DNA of 43,391 nucleotides. Source: Sergeia podlipaevii (Eukaryota > Euglenozoa > Kinetoplastea > Trypanosomatida > Trypanosomatidae). Positions 19,405 through 29,694 of the stretch are shown here, one piece after another (within the stretch, counting starts at the first letter, position 1; each line of letters begins with the position of its first letter). A model generated the notes under the pieces. The model had not been told where the DNA came from, searched no databases, and saw only the letters and a program-made list of their open reading frames with translations. The position numbers and the translations under genes were made by a program. Location of the stretch: positions 1 through 43,391 of the forward strand of contig JASANZ010002081.1 of assembly GCA_030849805.1 (NCBI GenBank), in the 5' to 3' direction.

Positions 19405-19992
19405 AGGAGGAGAGCCTCCATCCCCCGCGGCGCAAAAAGAAAGAGAAAAGGAACAATAAAGCCTTCCACTGAAAGGCAAAACAAAAAGAGAAAACAGAAT
19501 GGAAGCGGAAGGAGAGGGTGATAAGTGAGAAAAGGGAGAGAGAGCGGTGAGGGGGAGAGTGATACCCCCTCCCCCCCCCCTCCTTCCTCTTCCTTTCTGA
19601 TGTATACAAGCACTCAGTCTCTTCATGTATAGCTATATGCACCCCCCTCACCCCTCCCCCCACAGCGGCAGTAGCACACATGTAGCGTAGTAGCCATTGG
19701 ATAGCTGTGGAGGAGCGCATTTTTAGGTGTGTTCATTCTTTGTTTGTTTGTTTTTTATGTCATTTTGACTTTGATTTTCTTTTTTTGCATTTTTATATAT
19801 TTATATCAAAAAAAAAAAACAAAAAAAAAACGGATACGTTAAATACAATATGGAAAATGACCTCTGAAGTATCATGCACAGTTCAATTTCTTGCCACACA
19901 CTCAGTATCTGGTGCGCGTCTATATTGCTGCTACTCATATGTATTCATTCTTGAGAAGCAAATAAAGGAAAAAAAAAACATACTTTTCGTTT

Positions 19993-20094
19993 ACCTCCCT
20001 CTCTTTCTTTCCTGTTGCGTGTACTGTGTGTTTGTGTATGTATGTGTGGTGCGCAATTACATATATGCTTACTATAAAAAAAAAAAAAAAAAAG
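19993..20094 (+). promoter_or_regulatory. Putative trans-splice acceptor region for IDH
   Basis: A CT-rich tract at about 19993-20014 is followed, after GT-rich DNA and an 18-A run (20076-20093), by the first AG at 20093-20094. A second, stronger pyrimidine stretch (20100-20160) lies between that AG and the ATG and contains no AG, so it should become 5' UTR. Confidence 0.35.
20076..20093. repeat. Poly-A run of 18
   Basis: Eighteen consecutive A directly before the likely IDH splice acceptor. Confidence 0.9.
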
Positions 20095-20176
20095 TAGTGC
20101 TTCTTTTTTTTTTTTACTCTTTTCCCGCTTCTACTGAATCTCTTTCTTTTCGCGCGATCATCATCATCATCACATT

Positions 20177-21496
20177 ATGTTCCGCCGTGCTACCTCTACC
20201 GCGGTGCTTGCCACCACCGCCTTCGCTGTCAGCCGCAACTTCGCCACCACCGCTCCGTGCAGCGCTCCCAAGCGCATCGCCGTCAAGAATGAAGTGGTCG
20301 ACATGGACGGTGATGAGATGACCCGCATCATCTGGGCCCTCATCAAAGAGAAGCTCATCCTGCCCTACGTGGATGTCCCCATCAAGTACTTTGACCTCTC
20401 AGTGCAGCACCGTGATGCCACTGACGACAAGGTCACCATTGAAGCCGCTGAAGCGGTCAAGAAGTGCAATGTGGGCATCAAGTGCGCCACCATCACCCCT
20501 GATGAGGCCCGCGTGGAGGAGTTTAACCTCAAGAAGATGTGGAAGAGTCCGAACGGCACGATCCGTAACATCCTCGGCGGTACAGTATTCCGTGAGCCAA
20601 TCATCATTTCCAACATCCCCCGTATTGTTCCCCAGTGGAAGGAGCCCATCATCGTGGGCCGCCACGCCTTTGGTGACCAGTACAAGGCGACCGATGTGGT
20701 CTTTGGCCCCGGCAAGCTTCAGCTTGTCCACACCCCTACCAACGGCGGCAAAGCCACCGTGCTCGACGTGTATGAGTACAAGGGCGAGGGCGTCGGTATG
20801 GCCATGTACAACACCAAGGAGAGCATTGAAGGATTTGCTCAGAGCTGCTTCCAGTATGCCATTGGTCGCAAGTACCCCCTTGTGCTCTCCACCAAAAACA
20901 CCATTCTTAAGAAGTACGACGGCATGTTCCTGCAGACCTTCCAGAAGATGTACGACGAGGTCTACAAGCCGGAGTTTGAGAAGCTCGGCCTCACCTACTC
21001 CCACCGCCTCATTGATGACCAGGTGGCACAGATGATAAAGGGCGAGGGCGGATTTGTCTGGGCGTGCAAGAACTACGACGGTGATGTGCAGAGCGATATC
21101 GTTGCCCAGGGCTTCGGCTCTCTCGGTCTCATGACATCTGTGCTCATGTGCCCTGATGGAAAGACCATCGAGGCTGAGGCCGCGCACGGCACCGTCACCC
21201 GTCACTACCGCCAGTACCAGAAGGGCAAGGAGACAAGCACGAACTCGGTGGCCTCCATCTACGCCTGGACCCGCGGTCTTTCCCACCGTGGCCGCCTTGA
21301 TGGTAACTCCGATCTTGTCAAGTTCGCCGAGACCCTCGAGAAGGTGGTAGTACGCTCGATAGAGGAGGGTCACATGACGAAGGATCTTGCGCTGTGCATC
21401 CACGGCAACAACGGGCTCAAGCGCGAGCACTACGAGACCACTGAGCAGTTCCTCGACAGCGTCGCGGCTGCTATGCAGAAGCAGATGAGCACCTAA
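20177..21496 (+). CDS. IDH: NADP-dependent isocitrate dehydrogenase, mitochondrial
   Basis: Oxidatively decarboxylates isocitrate to 2-oxoglutarate, making NADPH. The 439-residue protein is collinear with eukaryotic NADP-IDH. Substrate residues equivalent to human IDH1 Ser94, Asn96, Arg100, Arg109, Arg132 and Tyr139 are present as Ser124, Asn126, Arg130, Arg139, Arg162 and Tyr169, a constant offset of 30. The metal-binding motif YDGDVQSD is present (Asp303, Asp307), as is the GSLGLMTS segment. Residues 1-30 are Arg/Ala/Ser/Thr-rich without acids, ending near [10 protein letters not shown], as in a mitochondrial presequence; the enzyme proper begins near residue 34. The C-terminus (QKQMST) is not a PTS1 glycosomal signal. 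Codon use is strongly biased to C/G third positions, more than in most neighbours, as expected for an abundant protein. That bias also produces the long antisense ORF across this gene. Confidence 0.97.
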   Translation: MFRRATSTAVLATTAFAVSRNFATTAPCSAPKRIAVKNEVVDMDGDEMTRIIWALIKEKLILPYVDVPIKYFDLSVQHRDATDDKVTIEAAEAVKKCNVGIKCATITPDEARVEEFNLKKMWKSPNGTIRNILGGTVFREPIIISNIPRIVPQWKEPIIVGRHAFGDQYKATDVVFGPGKLQLVHTPTNGGKATVLDVYEYKGEGVGMAMYNTKESIEGFAQSCFQYAIGRKYPLVLSTKNTILKKYDGMFLQTFQKMYDEVYKPEFEKLGLTYSHRLIDDQVAQMIKGEGGFVWACKNYDGDVQSDIVAQGFGSLGLMTSVLMCPDGKTIEAEAAHGTVTRHYRQYQKGKETSTNSVASIYAWTRGLSHRGRLDGNSDLVKFAETLEKVVVRSIEEGHMTKDLALCIHGNNGLKREHYETTEQFLDSVAAAMQKQMST

Positions 21497-23150
21497 GCAT
21501 GAAAAAGAAAACGAACGGAGGAAGAAGGAGAAAGTGTTGTTACTGCTTTCGGCAAAGCTCTTCTTATGTTCTTCTTCTTTTTTTTTGCCTTTTATATAAT
21601 TCTCTTTTTTTTGGGTTATCTGGGTGCATGCGTGTCAGAGTTAACTCTGGTGAACGGTTATAACACTTAACAAATATTCCAAACGAACACTTATGGAGGG
21701 GGGAGGGCCACTAGAAGCTCCTGCAGAATCTATCTATCTGTCTGTCTTCTTGTCAATATATATCGTACGTTTTGTTTTCTAAAAAAAAAAAAATTGTTGA
21801 TAGTTTGCTAGTTGTTTTGATGTTTTGATCGTGTTGTTATTGTTTTCTCTTTCTTCATCGCGTGGAGGAAACTTGATACGCTCATTCATTTTGCAGATGA
21901 ACGTGTGTGTGTGTGTGTGTATGTGAGCGAAAGATCAGCGTGCTCAGCCAGTTATATATATATAGGAAGAACGTGAGAAGAGAAAAGAATGTTTCTTCCT
22001 CATTTTTCTTTAAAAAAAAAAAAAAAAAAGCAATTCGAACAAAGATACTCAAGCACAGATTTGCAACTACTACTACTACCACCACCTCCTCCAATACTGT
22101 ATCTATTCTTTATAAATGATATCAATATGCATTTTATATCGTTATTCTATAGCAATGCATGGGTACGACAACATGTTTTGCGTCATTGCGGAGCAATATG
22201 TGTTCTCTGTGTATGTGCATTGCTAGCTTGGCATTACCGTACTCAAGCCTTTTGCTATCTTTATTGACCTAGGACGCTTTATGGAAAAAAAAAGGGGAGA
22301 GGGAATAAATTATAAAACTATCTTCATTCATGTATATACTACTGGTATAGTGAGTATCTAGCTAGCGCGCAGCTTTTTCAGCTATGTTGCGTTGGGCTCT
22401 TTTTTTTTCTTCTTCTTTAAAGCGTTTCATATATCTTATTGGTTTGACTTGTCATTCGTTCTCCTCTCCCTCACTTTTTTTTTTCTCTCCTTTTTTTTTT
22501 CTTTCGACGTAGCAACGTAACGTTGAGCAATCTGTGGCTTGCACTACGTGCTCTACTGTGAAGAAAAAAAAAAAAAAGCGAAAACAGAAGAGAACAAAAA
22601 AGGTATATAGGTGGGCATAGTGAGAAAGAGAAGAAGAAAGAAAAGGGGGAAAATAGAAGGTCGCTGTGTCTCGTTCTTATTTTTTTTTTGTTATTTTTGG
22701 CACCTCCTCTGTCTCCGATTTGGTGTTCTTGTTTGTTTGTTTGTTTGTTTTTTCTTTTCATTGCAAGTTTCCTAAAAAGGATAGTGGGCAAGAGGAAGCA
22801 GTCATACGGTTGCATTCACGATTGTCAAAGAGCTTCTTTACTGCCTTTTTTTTTCTTTCAGTATCTGGACACAGCCTTTCTTTTTTTTTTTCTTTTTTTT
22901 TTGCTAAGCGTAGATAGGTGTCCATAGATACAAGTGACACACTGTTACAGCTTTTCTTTATTTGTTCACTGGCCAGAAAGGAAAAGAGGCAAAAACATAA
23001 AGAGAGAGAGGCAGACAACCATATATCCACTAGTACGACCACAAGAAGGAAGTAGAATAGAGGTGGGTATTTGTTTCTTAAGCTATTTTGTTTTATTTTT
23101 AGAAGGAGAATACACATACAACTTGAAGAGAGAGAGGGATTAATTAAGTT
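21497..23150. other. Spacer of 1.65 kb, no gene seen
   Basis: AT-rich with many A9-A18 and T9-T11 runs, a GT repeat near 21904-21920, TA repeats, and a TTTG repeat near 22733-22750. ORFs of 60-120 codons on both strands are Phe/Ser/Lys-rich and overlap each other across repeats. No tRNA-like B box with flanking stem, and no other RNA gene, was recognised. Confidence 0.6.
23081..23102 (+). promoter_or_regulatory. Putative trans-splice acceptor for the KKT4-like gene
   Basis: A T-rich tract ends in TTTTTAG with AG at 23101-23102, giving a purine-rich 5' UTR of 48 nt before the ATG at 23151. Confidence 0.55.
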
Positions 23151-25481
23151 ATGGACGCCAATGCACTCACGATGCTGCAGCAGCTTGCCTCTAATCCGCA
23201 GATGGTAGGTCAGCTGCAGTCTATGCTTTCACTACTTAGTAACTCACAGCAGTCACCACCACCACCGCCCTCCTCCTCGGCGCGCTACCAACACGATGGC
23301 CATCTTACAGGTATGCAGCTTGATGCGCTGTATGGATCGTCCTCCTCAGGCTCCGTGCCCTCGCCCACTGCGACGCTAACCGCCGCAGCGGCAGGAAGGC
23401 ACTCGAAGCACCTGCCATCTCAAACGCATCAACAGCAGCAACGAAGTAGCTCAGCACGCGCTCGTCCTTCTCAAACTGCGACCTCTTCTTCTTCTTCTGC
23501 CTCAGCAACAGCTGCTGCTGCAGCTTCCGCCGCAGCTCACAAGCGAGAGAAGGAGAGGGCAGATCACCTGGAAACGCAACTGCGTGAGTGCAAGGAACAG
23601 GAGCGCCTTCACGCACGCCAGGGCACACAGAGAATTGAAATGTTAGAGCAAGAACTGCGCAACACCGCCACTCGCGTGGAGCAGCTCACAGGTGTTGTGC
23701 AGGATCAGCGAAGGCAGTTGGAGGCTGCGGAGCAGCGCAGAGAACTCGAGGCGGAGGAGCTGCGCCACTCGTACGAGCTCGCCATGCAGAGAAAGGATGT
23801 TGTGCATGAGGAGGCGCTGAAGCAAGTCATCAAGTCTCGTCAGCTGATGAACGCCGCGGCACAATTTGAAAATACCGTGAAGCAGGCCGGTCTTTCCGCA
23901 CGCACGGCGTCACTGAACGTGCAGCGGCCGCAAGGTCAGAAGAGCGAAAAGGAAAGTCGTCCGAGTGCCATGAAGCGGGAGCGCGCAGATAGTGAAGAAG
24001 TCGTGGAGAAAGAATATGCTGTTGACGGTGCTACTGCGAGGAGATATGAACGTGAGGGCAATGCAATGGACAGAAAGCGGTCTTCATTTATAATGAAGGA
24101 GGAGTACGCGGGGAAGGATACAGACGAGGAAGATGAAGTACAGGAAAAAGGAAACAGTCGCGGGGTCAACGTGGCACCAACAACGACCAGAGCGACCGCC
24201 CCTCCATTACCTTCACGCCTTAGCCACAGGGTCAAGGTGGGCACGCCGTCTCTCGACAAGGCCTCAGGCAGCCGCGCACCACGGAGGACGAGCGGCACCG
24301 CCACCGGCGCAAAGATGTCTACGGTCCTCACAACCGCACGGACAGTCTCTTCATCATCTCGCATAAGGCGCCGCGCGCCACGCACGCCGAGCATGACGAA
24401 CGCAGACCGCATCCTCAGCTCCAGCCGCTCGCCTGTCCCGCCCCCGCTGACTTCCTCCGCTTTCACGAAGCGACTGCCGACGGGGAGGCCACAGGACTCG
24501 CCAACTCCTCAGGGCACCTCCGCCACTACTACTACTACACAGGCGAAGAACTTATCAGTGTGGAACTCCTCTAGACGCGAGGGACCCGCCTCGAAGGAGA
24601 TTGACCTTCGCTCTGAAACCGTTTCGCCAGTCCCTCTTCCAGTAGCGCAGCAGCAGCAGGGCAATGATTACGCTATGGGGAAGTTTGTAGGGCAATATGG
24701 TGTCAACGGTGGCGGTAGCACGAGCGCCTATCCTCCGCCCCCTCTCCCTAAGTCCGGCCCTGGAGGTCGTGCCCCATTGCCAACGAAGATTGCCTCTCGT
24801 CTGCCGCTGACGAACGCAAATATAAGCAGCGCGGGTTACACAGTGGGCGGCAGTGATGCGATGGCGACCAGTGGTCGTAACGCTGGCGGGGGCGTCACGG
24901 TTCCGTCAGTGCGTAGTGGGACCTCATCTGTGGTCCCAGGTCCCACTCGCTCTCCGTCCCCGGTGAACCCCAAGCGAGGCCCTGCAATTACGCGTCGCTT
25001 CCTCTTTACCGGGTTGACAGACGACGAACCAGAGAAACTCCGCGTCGCTATTGAGGAGCTTGGTCAAGACGGAGAGCTACTCACGAGCGAATTCGATGAG
25101 CCCCCGTCGCACGCGGCAACGCACATTATCGTCCGCGGCACACCGCGTAGTGTGAAGGCGCTATGTGGCGTTGTGGCGGGTAAGTGGCTGGTGGCACCAG
25201 AGTACATCTACGCAAGCCGGCAGGCGGGTTTTTGGCTGGATGAGTTTGAGGAAGGAGGACTGCGTGTCTTCCCACCACCGCTGAAGTGTCAACGGTTCTT
25301 GCTGACGGTCGAGCATCCGGCGATACGTGCGAAGCTAGCGCAGGTCATCGAGTACGGTGGGGGTGAGGTGGTGCGCTCTCAGGCAAGCACCGCGGCAAGC
25401 CCGCAGTGGTCATCTCAAGGAGTGGTGGTAATCACCTCTGGCGATGATCTGCTGCGCTACGCTACACAACAGATCGTATAA
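23151..25481 (+). CDS. KKT4: KKT4-like kinetoplastid kinetochore protein with BRCT domains
   Basis: The 776-residue protein has the architecture of KKT4, the microtubule-binding kinetochore protein of kinetoplastids. A short helical N-terminus (1-35) is followed by a Ser/Ala-rich linker. A coiled coil spans about 128-240, then a long basic, Ser/Thr/Pro-rich region (about 250-605) and a C-terminal BRCT pair. BRCT1 is at about 613-700, with RRFLFTGLTD as first strand, and has the hallmark Trp679 in a GKWLVAPEY helix. BRCT2 is at about 705-776, with QRFLLTVEHPA as first strand, and seems to lack the final BRCT helix. From the literature, T. brucei KKT4 binds microtubules through its coiled-coil and basic region. 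Position directly after IDH agrees with what I recall of T. brucei and Leishmania gene order. The alternative is another coiled-coil BRCT protein of DNA repair, which I consider less likely given the layout and neighbours. Confidence 0.78.
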   Translation: MDANALTMLQQLASNPQMVGQLQSMLSLLSNSQQSPPPPPSSSARYQHDGHLTGMQLDALYGSSSSGSVPSPTATLTAAAAGRHSKHLPSQTHQQQQRSSSARARPSQTATSSSSSASATAAAAASAAAHKREKERADHLETQLRECKEQERLHARQGTQRIEMLEQELRNTATRVEQLTGVVQDQRRQLEAAEQRRELEAEELRHSYELAMQRKDVVHEEALKQVIKSRQLMNAAAQFENTVKQAGLSARTASLNVQRPQGQKSEKESRPSAMKRERADSEEVVEKEYAVDGATARRYEREGNAMDRKRSSFIMKEEYAGKDTDEEDEVQEKGNSRGVNVAPTTTRATAPPLPSRLSHRVKVGTPSLDKASGSRAPRRTSGTATGAKMSTVLTTARTVSSSSRIRRRAPRTPSMTNADRILSSSRSPVPPPLTSSAFTKRLPTGRPQDSPTPQGTSATTTTTQAKNLSVWNSSRREGPASKEIDLRSETVSPVPLPVAQQQQGNDYAMGKFVGQYGVNGGGSTSAYPPPPLPKSGPGGRAPLPTKIASRLPLTNANISSAGYTVGGSDAMATSGRNAGGGVTVPSVRSGTSSVVPGPTRSPSPVNPKRGPAITRRFLFTGLTDDEPEKLRVAIEELGQDGELLTSEFDEPPSHAATHIIVRGTPRSVKALCGVVAGKWLVAPEYIYASRQAGFWLDEFEEGGLRVFPPPLKCQRFLLTVEHPAIRAKLAQVIEYGGGEVVRSQASTAASPQWSSQGVVVITSGDDLLRYATQQIV

Positions 25482-26775
25482 GAGAAGGAGAGAGAGAGAG
25501 AGAGGGAGGGGGGGACACCCATCTATTTGTTTTCACTGATACGTTATTTCTTTTTTGTTGTTGTTGTTGTTGTTTTTTTCGATGACGGCGTTCATTTGGC
25601 AGTGCCATTAGAGGAAGAAAGGGAAAAAAGAATGGTGGTGGTGGAGCTGCGCTTGTCGATCCTACTTCCAGGCTTTATCTGAGGGAGGGAAGGTGACGTA
25701 GGGAACGGAATATATATATTGTGCTTTTTTTTTTACATTTTCTATTGACTTTCGCTGTTTAGATACTTTTATTTATTTTATTATATGCATATATTATTAG
25801 ATAGATATCAAATTGAATTTTACTCAGTAAATTTTTTATTATCATTATTATTGTGGTTGCCACACACACATACACATACACACACATTGCACGCGCGTCT
25901 GTGTGTATGTGCTTTGTTAGAGATGCATAGATGCCTCTCCTCTCCTTACTTTTCTTCGGTGATTACGTGTCTGTTGCATTCTATTGTTGTTTTTGTTATT
26001 AACATTATTATTTTCTGAATGCAGCACGTTGTGGGCAGTATGTTGCTATTCTTTCCTTTGTGATTGAGAGAGAGAGAGAGACCATGCTAGATTGATTAAA
26101 AAAAAAGAAAAAAAAACGTATATAGTGCGTATGGAGGGAGGAGGTAAGTCTAATTTTCGTTGGCAAGAGCCGTAGCGCTGAAATTTTTTTAGGCAGTTGG
26201 TACTCAGACGTACATGTACGTGCCTTGTATACTTTCATCCTTCTCAATGTATGTTGTTCTAATATATATATATACATACATATGTGTACGCTCGCTCTCT
26301 CATTTCCTTTTATCACTATTTTATTTCGTACGCAGTCTTTTATCAGCCCTACACCTCCACTCTATCAAAAGCACACTCATATTCTTTTTTAAAAAAAAAA
26401 ATAAAAGGCATAGCTAGTTCCACGTGAGGGGGAGAGGTCTCAATCAAACTTAACCTTACGTAGGAGGAGTGAGTGAGTGAGTGAGTGTGTGTGCGTGTGT
26501 GTGTGACAGAGGAAGAGAGAGGAGACAGTGAAAGCATTTAGTCTTGTAGATCTGTTCCCCCCCCCTCCACCATACCGCATAAGATAAGGGAAACATAAAA
26601 ACAGAGAGTAAGCATAAACATATATTGTCTGTTTGTCTTTGTACAGCATATTTTTGTGTGTGTGTGGAGAAAAAAAAAACTTTCAACATTCCAATTCGTA
26701 CGTAGAGACATCTGACAGCAACTAGGCAGAGAGCCACATCTGTACATCAGACAAACGCACACACACACACACATC
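25482..26775. other. Spacer of 1.3 kb, no gene seen
   Basis: Begins with a GA repeat (25483-25504) and a G7 run. It contains a TTG repeat (about 25555-25573), a CA-rich stretch (about 25862-25887), TA repeats near 26262-26272, a GAGT repeat (about 26468-26485), a 9-C run (26557-26565) and the splice signals for Sec23. ORFs here are repeat-derived. Confidence 0.6.
26621..26646 (+). promoter_or_regulatory. Putative trans-splice acceptor for Sec23
   Basis: A moderately T-rich stretch ends in GTACAG with AG at 26645-26646, giving a 5' UTR of about 129 nt that includes a GT repeat, an A-run and a CA repeat right before the ATG. The tract is weaker than at the other genes, so the site is uncertain. 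Confidence 0.3.
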
Positions 26776-29694
26776 ATGCAGCATCAGCAAGCGTACGGTG
26801 CGTACTACCATCAGCAGCCAATACAACAAGCTTACGGGACTAATGGCACTTCACCTTTCGACGTAGTTAACTATTCAACAACCGCAGCAGCGGCGAGTCC
26901 ACCGGCAAACCAGCCAAACGGGTTGTATGGAAACTACGCCACTCAGCAACAGCAGCAATACAATGACGCTTATCAAAGCCATTCATCCCCTGCTCCGCAG
27001 CAACAGCAACAGTATGTGGATCCTTACAACACATATGCATCTCCTCAGCAACAGCCACAACATCCAATGCAACCACAGCTGCAACAGTATCAACAGCAGT
27101 CAGCACCACTACCACTTGCTCAGCCTGCCGCACCAGCTCCCCCTGCTACTAATTGTTCTGACGTTAACGGCCTGCGCTGGACGTGGTCCACGTATCCTAA
27201 CACATGTAGGGTCAAGTCTAAGGAACACGGCACCGCAGCCTCTATCCCACTTCCTGAGATGATCGTGCCCATGTCCTGCATGTACACCCCGCTCACCCCG
27301 CTTGATCCTGGGGCACACATGACCTATGGTGACCCCCAGCGCTTGGGCTATCAATGTGCGAGCTGCGGGTCCTTCATGAACGTACATAGTCCACGCGAGA
27401 TGGGACGGTTCTGGGAGTGTCTGTCATGCCTGAAGCGCAACCCGGAGCCACCTAACTTTGTTCCACAGCAGCCCGCCATGATGAACGAAACCGTGGAGTA
27501 CGTTCTACCCCCCACATACGTTCAGCATCCACAGCAGCAGCAGCAGCAGCAGTTGCCAAAAGATTTAGTCTTTATCTTTGTTATCGATGTGTGTGTGCCG
27601 CAGAGCGAGCTGGATGCCATCAAGAGCAACCTGCTGCGCTGCCTAGAGTGGCTTCCCAGCACTGCTCTTGTGGGCCTCATCTCCATTGGCGCGCGCACGT
27701 GTGTGTGGGAACTTGGCGCTTCCACCTTCGCCAAGTGCTACGCCCTTCGCGGCGAGCGTGCGTACAACGGCACCGAGGAGCTCGCCCGCATGCTGCAGGT
27801 GACGGACGCACAGCCAGTAAAGGGGCGACTGCTCGTTCCTCTGCAAGAGTGCGATTTTACCTTTGCTACGTTGCTGGACGAGCTCCAGTGTGACAGCGCG
27901 GCGCTTCCATCTACAAAGAGAGCGCTCCGCACCACCGGCACCGCCGTGGACGCTGCCACTTTTCTTGTAGAGTCTCTGCAGGCCCAGATGAATCCTAACA
28001 AGAATACGATTCGCGGTGTGCCGCCCACCGGGTTGGTCGGCACGTTTGGTAGGATCCTGCTCTTCAGTGGGGGTCCATGCACGCGAGGGCCTGGCACAAT
28101 CGTGAGTACTGACAAGGCCGACATGATGCGCTTTCATCGCGATATCATGGAGGGCAACACCCCTTTTTACGACGCGGCCTTTACGTTTTTCAACACTATT
28201 GAGGAGAGGCTCTCCGCGGTGAACACGTGTCTTGATGTGTTTGCTGAAAGCTTTGATCAGATTGGTATTATGGAGATGCGCAACTGCGTCAACAACACTG
28301 GTGGTACATTCGTTTGCGGAGATGCCTTCTCAGACGACTACTTCGCTGCCTCTTTCACGCGATACTTCGACCGGTGTGACCTTCTTCGCAAGGCAGGAGG
28401 CGAGGCTCCATCCACGCCGGATGCGACGGCGGGTAGCAGTGGCCACGTGGCGAGTATGAGCAGCGTCGTGAGTGCGCGTACTGCCTTCGGAGTGCACATC
28501 GAGGTGCATACCTCAGCAGACACCCTCCTCAGTGGCATTCTCGGCCCTTGTAATGTTGATCAAAAAGCAAACCAGGCGAATAAGTCGCATAGAGCGGCTT
28601 CGCCAATCCAGATTGGCGTCAGTGGCTCTACACGGTTCTGTGTGAGCTCTGTCGATCAAGCCGTTACGCTTGCCCTTTTATTTGACACAGCCACGCTCGA
28701 TGGCGAGGCGGGTGTGAAGTCTCCACACGCGCAGGCGAGTCGCTTCGTACAAATTGTGACGCGCTTCTGCACCGCTGATGGTGAGCAACGTATTCGTGTC
28801 ACCAGCATCACGCAGCCCATCGCCCCCGCCAACGCCGACCCTGCGTACTACATACAAGGGCAGGCTTTTGACCAGACCTGTGCCTCCACCGTGATCGCCC
28901 GCATGGCGGTGAGCATATTAGAAAAGTTTCCGAGCAAGTGGGACGACACGAAGAGGTGGGTTGACACGCTGCTCGTGCGCTTCGTGCGTCGCTACAGCAC
29001 CTTCACTCTAGGCGTGGCAGACTCTGTGCGGCTCGACCCGTGTATCTCGCTGTTTCCGTCCTTTATGTTCAATCTGCGCCGCTCTGAGTACTTCATTGTG
29101 CTGAACATCTCCCCTGATGAAACCACCTTCAAGCGTCACTGGCTCATGCGCGAAGGCGTCAACAACTGCGTTCTAATGATTCAACCCACGCTGGACTCGT
29201 ACGATCTTGAAACCCCTTACGCCACCGCAGTGCCACTCGACAGCAGCAGCCTGCGCCACGACAACATTGTGCTCATGGATGCCTTCTTCAACGTGCACAT
29301 TATGTGGGGCGGCACCATCTTTGAATGGATCAAGGCAAATTATCAAGAAAACCCCGAGTACGCCTACTTTGCGACGCTACTGGAGAATGCAGAAGCAGAT
29401 GCTCAGGCAATCGTTGGTGCCCGCTATCCAGCTCCTCGCTTTTCGCGCACGGACGCCGATGGGTCGGAGGCACGCCACGTGAAGAATCGAGTGAATCCCG
29501 CGACTACGTACCAGTCCGGGCCTGATGGTGGTGCCCGTGGGGCCGGGTACGCCGGTGCCCCGGGGGATGCGCCGGACATGATCTACACGGACGACGCGTC
29601 TATCATGAAGTTTGTGGCTTCTCTGAAGCAGGCGGTGGTGGCGACGGATGTCAAGGGACCGAAGGATGGCAAGGGAGGAAGCGGATTGCATTAA
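26776..29694 (+). CDS. SEC23: COPII coat GTPase-activating subunit Sec23, with Q/P-rich N-terminal extension
   Basis: Sec23 is the inner COPII coat subunit that stimulates Sar1 GTPase at ER exit sites. From residue 132 the protein follows Sec23 end to end. A GLRWTW start leads into the first beta-sandwich segment with CMYTPL. The zinc finger is Cys194, Cys197, Cys215, Cys218. The trunk (vWA-like) domain follows, with FVIDVC and GLISIGARTCVWELG, then the rest of the beta sandwich and the helical domain. The gelsolin-like domain ends it, with PLDSSSL and PEYAYF. The Sar1-activating arginine finger (yeast Arg722) corresponds to Arg900 in a GSEAR segment. At 972 residues it is longer than typical Sec23 (about 765) because of a Gln/Pro/Ala/Tyr-rich extension of about 130 residues, a Ser/Ala-rich insert near 535-570 and a Gly-rich tail. 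Such an extension is common in Sec24, but the core is clearly Sec23. Confidence 0.95.
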   Translation: MQHQQAYGAYYHQQPIQQAYGTNGTSPFDVVNYSTTAAAASPPANQPNGLYGNYATQQQQQYNDAYQSHSSPAPQQQQQYVDPYNTYASPQQQPQHPMQPQLQQYQQQSAPLPLAQPAAPAPPATNCSDVNGLRWTWSTYPNTCRVKSKEHGTAASIPLPEMIVPMSCMYTPLTPLDPGAHMTYGDPQRLGYQCASCGSFMNVHSPREMGRFWECLSCLKRNPEPPNFVPQQPAMMNETVEYVLPPTYVQHPQQQQQQQLPKDLVFIFVIDVCVPQSELDAIKSNLLRCLEWLPSTALVGLISIGARTCVWELGASTFAKCYALRGERAYNGTEELARMLQVTDAQPVKGRLLVPLQECDFTFATLLDELQCDSAALPSTKRALRTTGTAVDAATFLVESLQAQMNPNKNTIRGVPPTGLVGTFGRILLFSGGPCTRGPGTIVSTDKADMMRFHRDIMEGNTPFYDAAFTFFNTIEERLSAVNTCLDVFAESFDQIGIMEMRNCVNNTGGTFVCGDAFSDDYFAASFTRYFDRCDLLRKAGGEAPSTPDATAGSSGHVASMSSVVSARTAFGVHIEVHTSADTLLSGILGPCNVDQKANQANKSHRAASPIQIGVSGSTRFCVSSVDQAVTLALLFDTATLDGEAGVKSPHAQASRFVQIVTRFCTADGEQRIRVTSITQPIAPANADPAYYIQGQAFDQTCASTVIARMAVSILEKFPSKWDDTKRWVDTLLVRFVRRYSTFTLGVADSVRLDPCISLFPSFMFNLRRSEYFIVLNISPDETTFKRHWLMREGVNNCVLMIQPTLDSYDLETPYATAVPLDSSSLRHDNIVLMDAFFNVHIMWGGTIFEWIKANYQENPEYAYFATLLENAEADAQAIVGARYPAPRFSRTDADGSEARHVKNRVNPATTYQSGPDGGARGAGYAGAPGDAPDMIYTDDASIMKFVASLKQAVVATDVKGPKDGKGGSGLH

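Larger units (their letters stand above)
19405..20176. other. Spacer, no gene seen
   Basis: The first 300 nt are purine-rich 3' UTR with a C10 run at 19571-19580. The rest is AT-rich with A8-A18 and T11 runs. The 204-codon ORF at 19707-20321 overlaps the IDH start in another frame and reads as Phe/Lys/Tyr-rich translated UTR; it is not counted as a gene. Confidence 0.65.

Noticed and set aside
20399..21430. 343-codon antisense ORF across the IDH gene
   Set aside because: It lies wholly within a strongly supported gene and results from C/G third-position bias; its product has no recognisable features.
21636..21649. Perfect 14-nt palindrome in the IDH 3' spacer, another at 26208-26221, and a 12-nt one at 8672-8683
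   Set aside because: In 43 kb about 2-3 perfect 14-nt palindromes are expected by chance, and none has extra context such as repeats or a neighbouring conserved site.
21497..23150. Possible tRNA or other RNA genes in the long spacers
   Set aside because: TTCGA-like cores such as the one near 22034 lack the flanking T-arm stem and no cloverleaf could be drawn; no other RNA signature was seen.
26776..29694. Assignment as Sec24 because of the Gln/Pro-rich N-terminus
   Set aside because: The core has Sec23-specific segments throughout (RWTW start, CMYTPL, PLDSSSL, GSEAR with the arginine finger).
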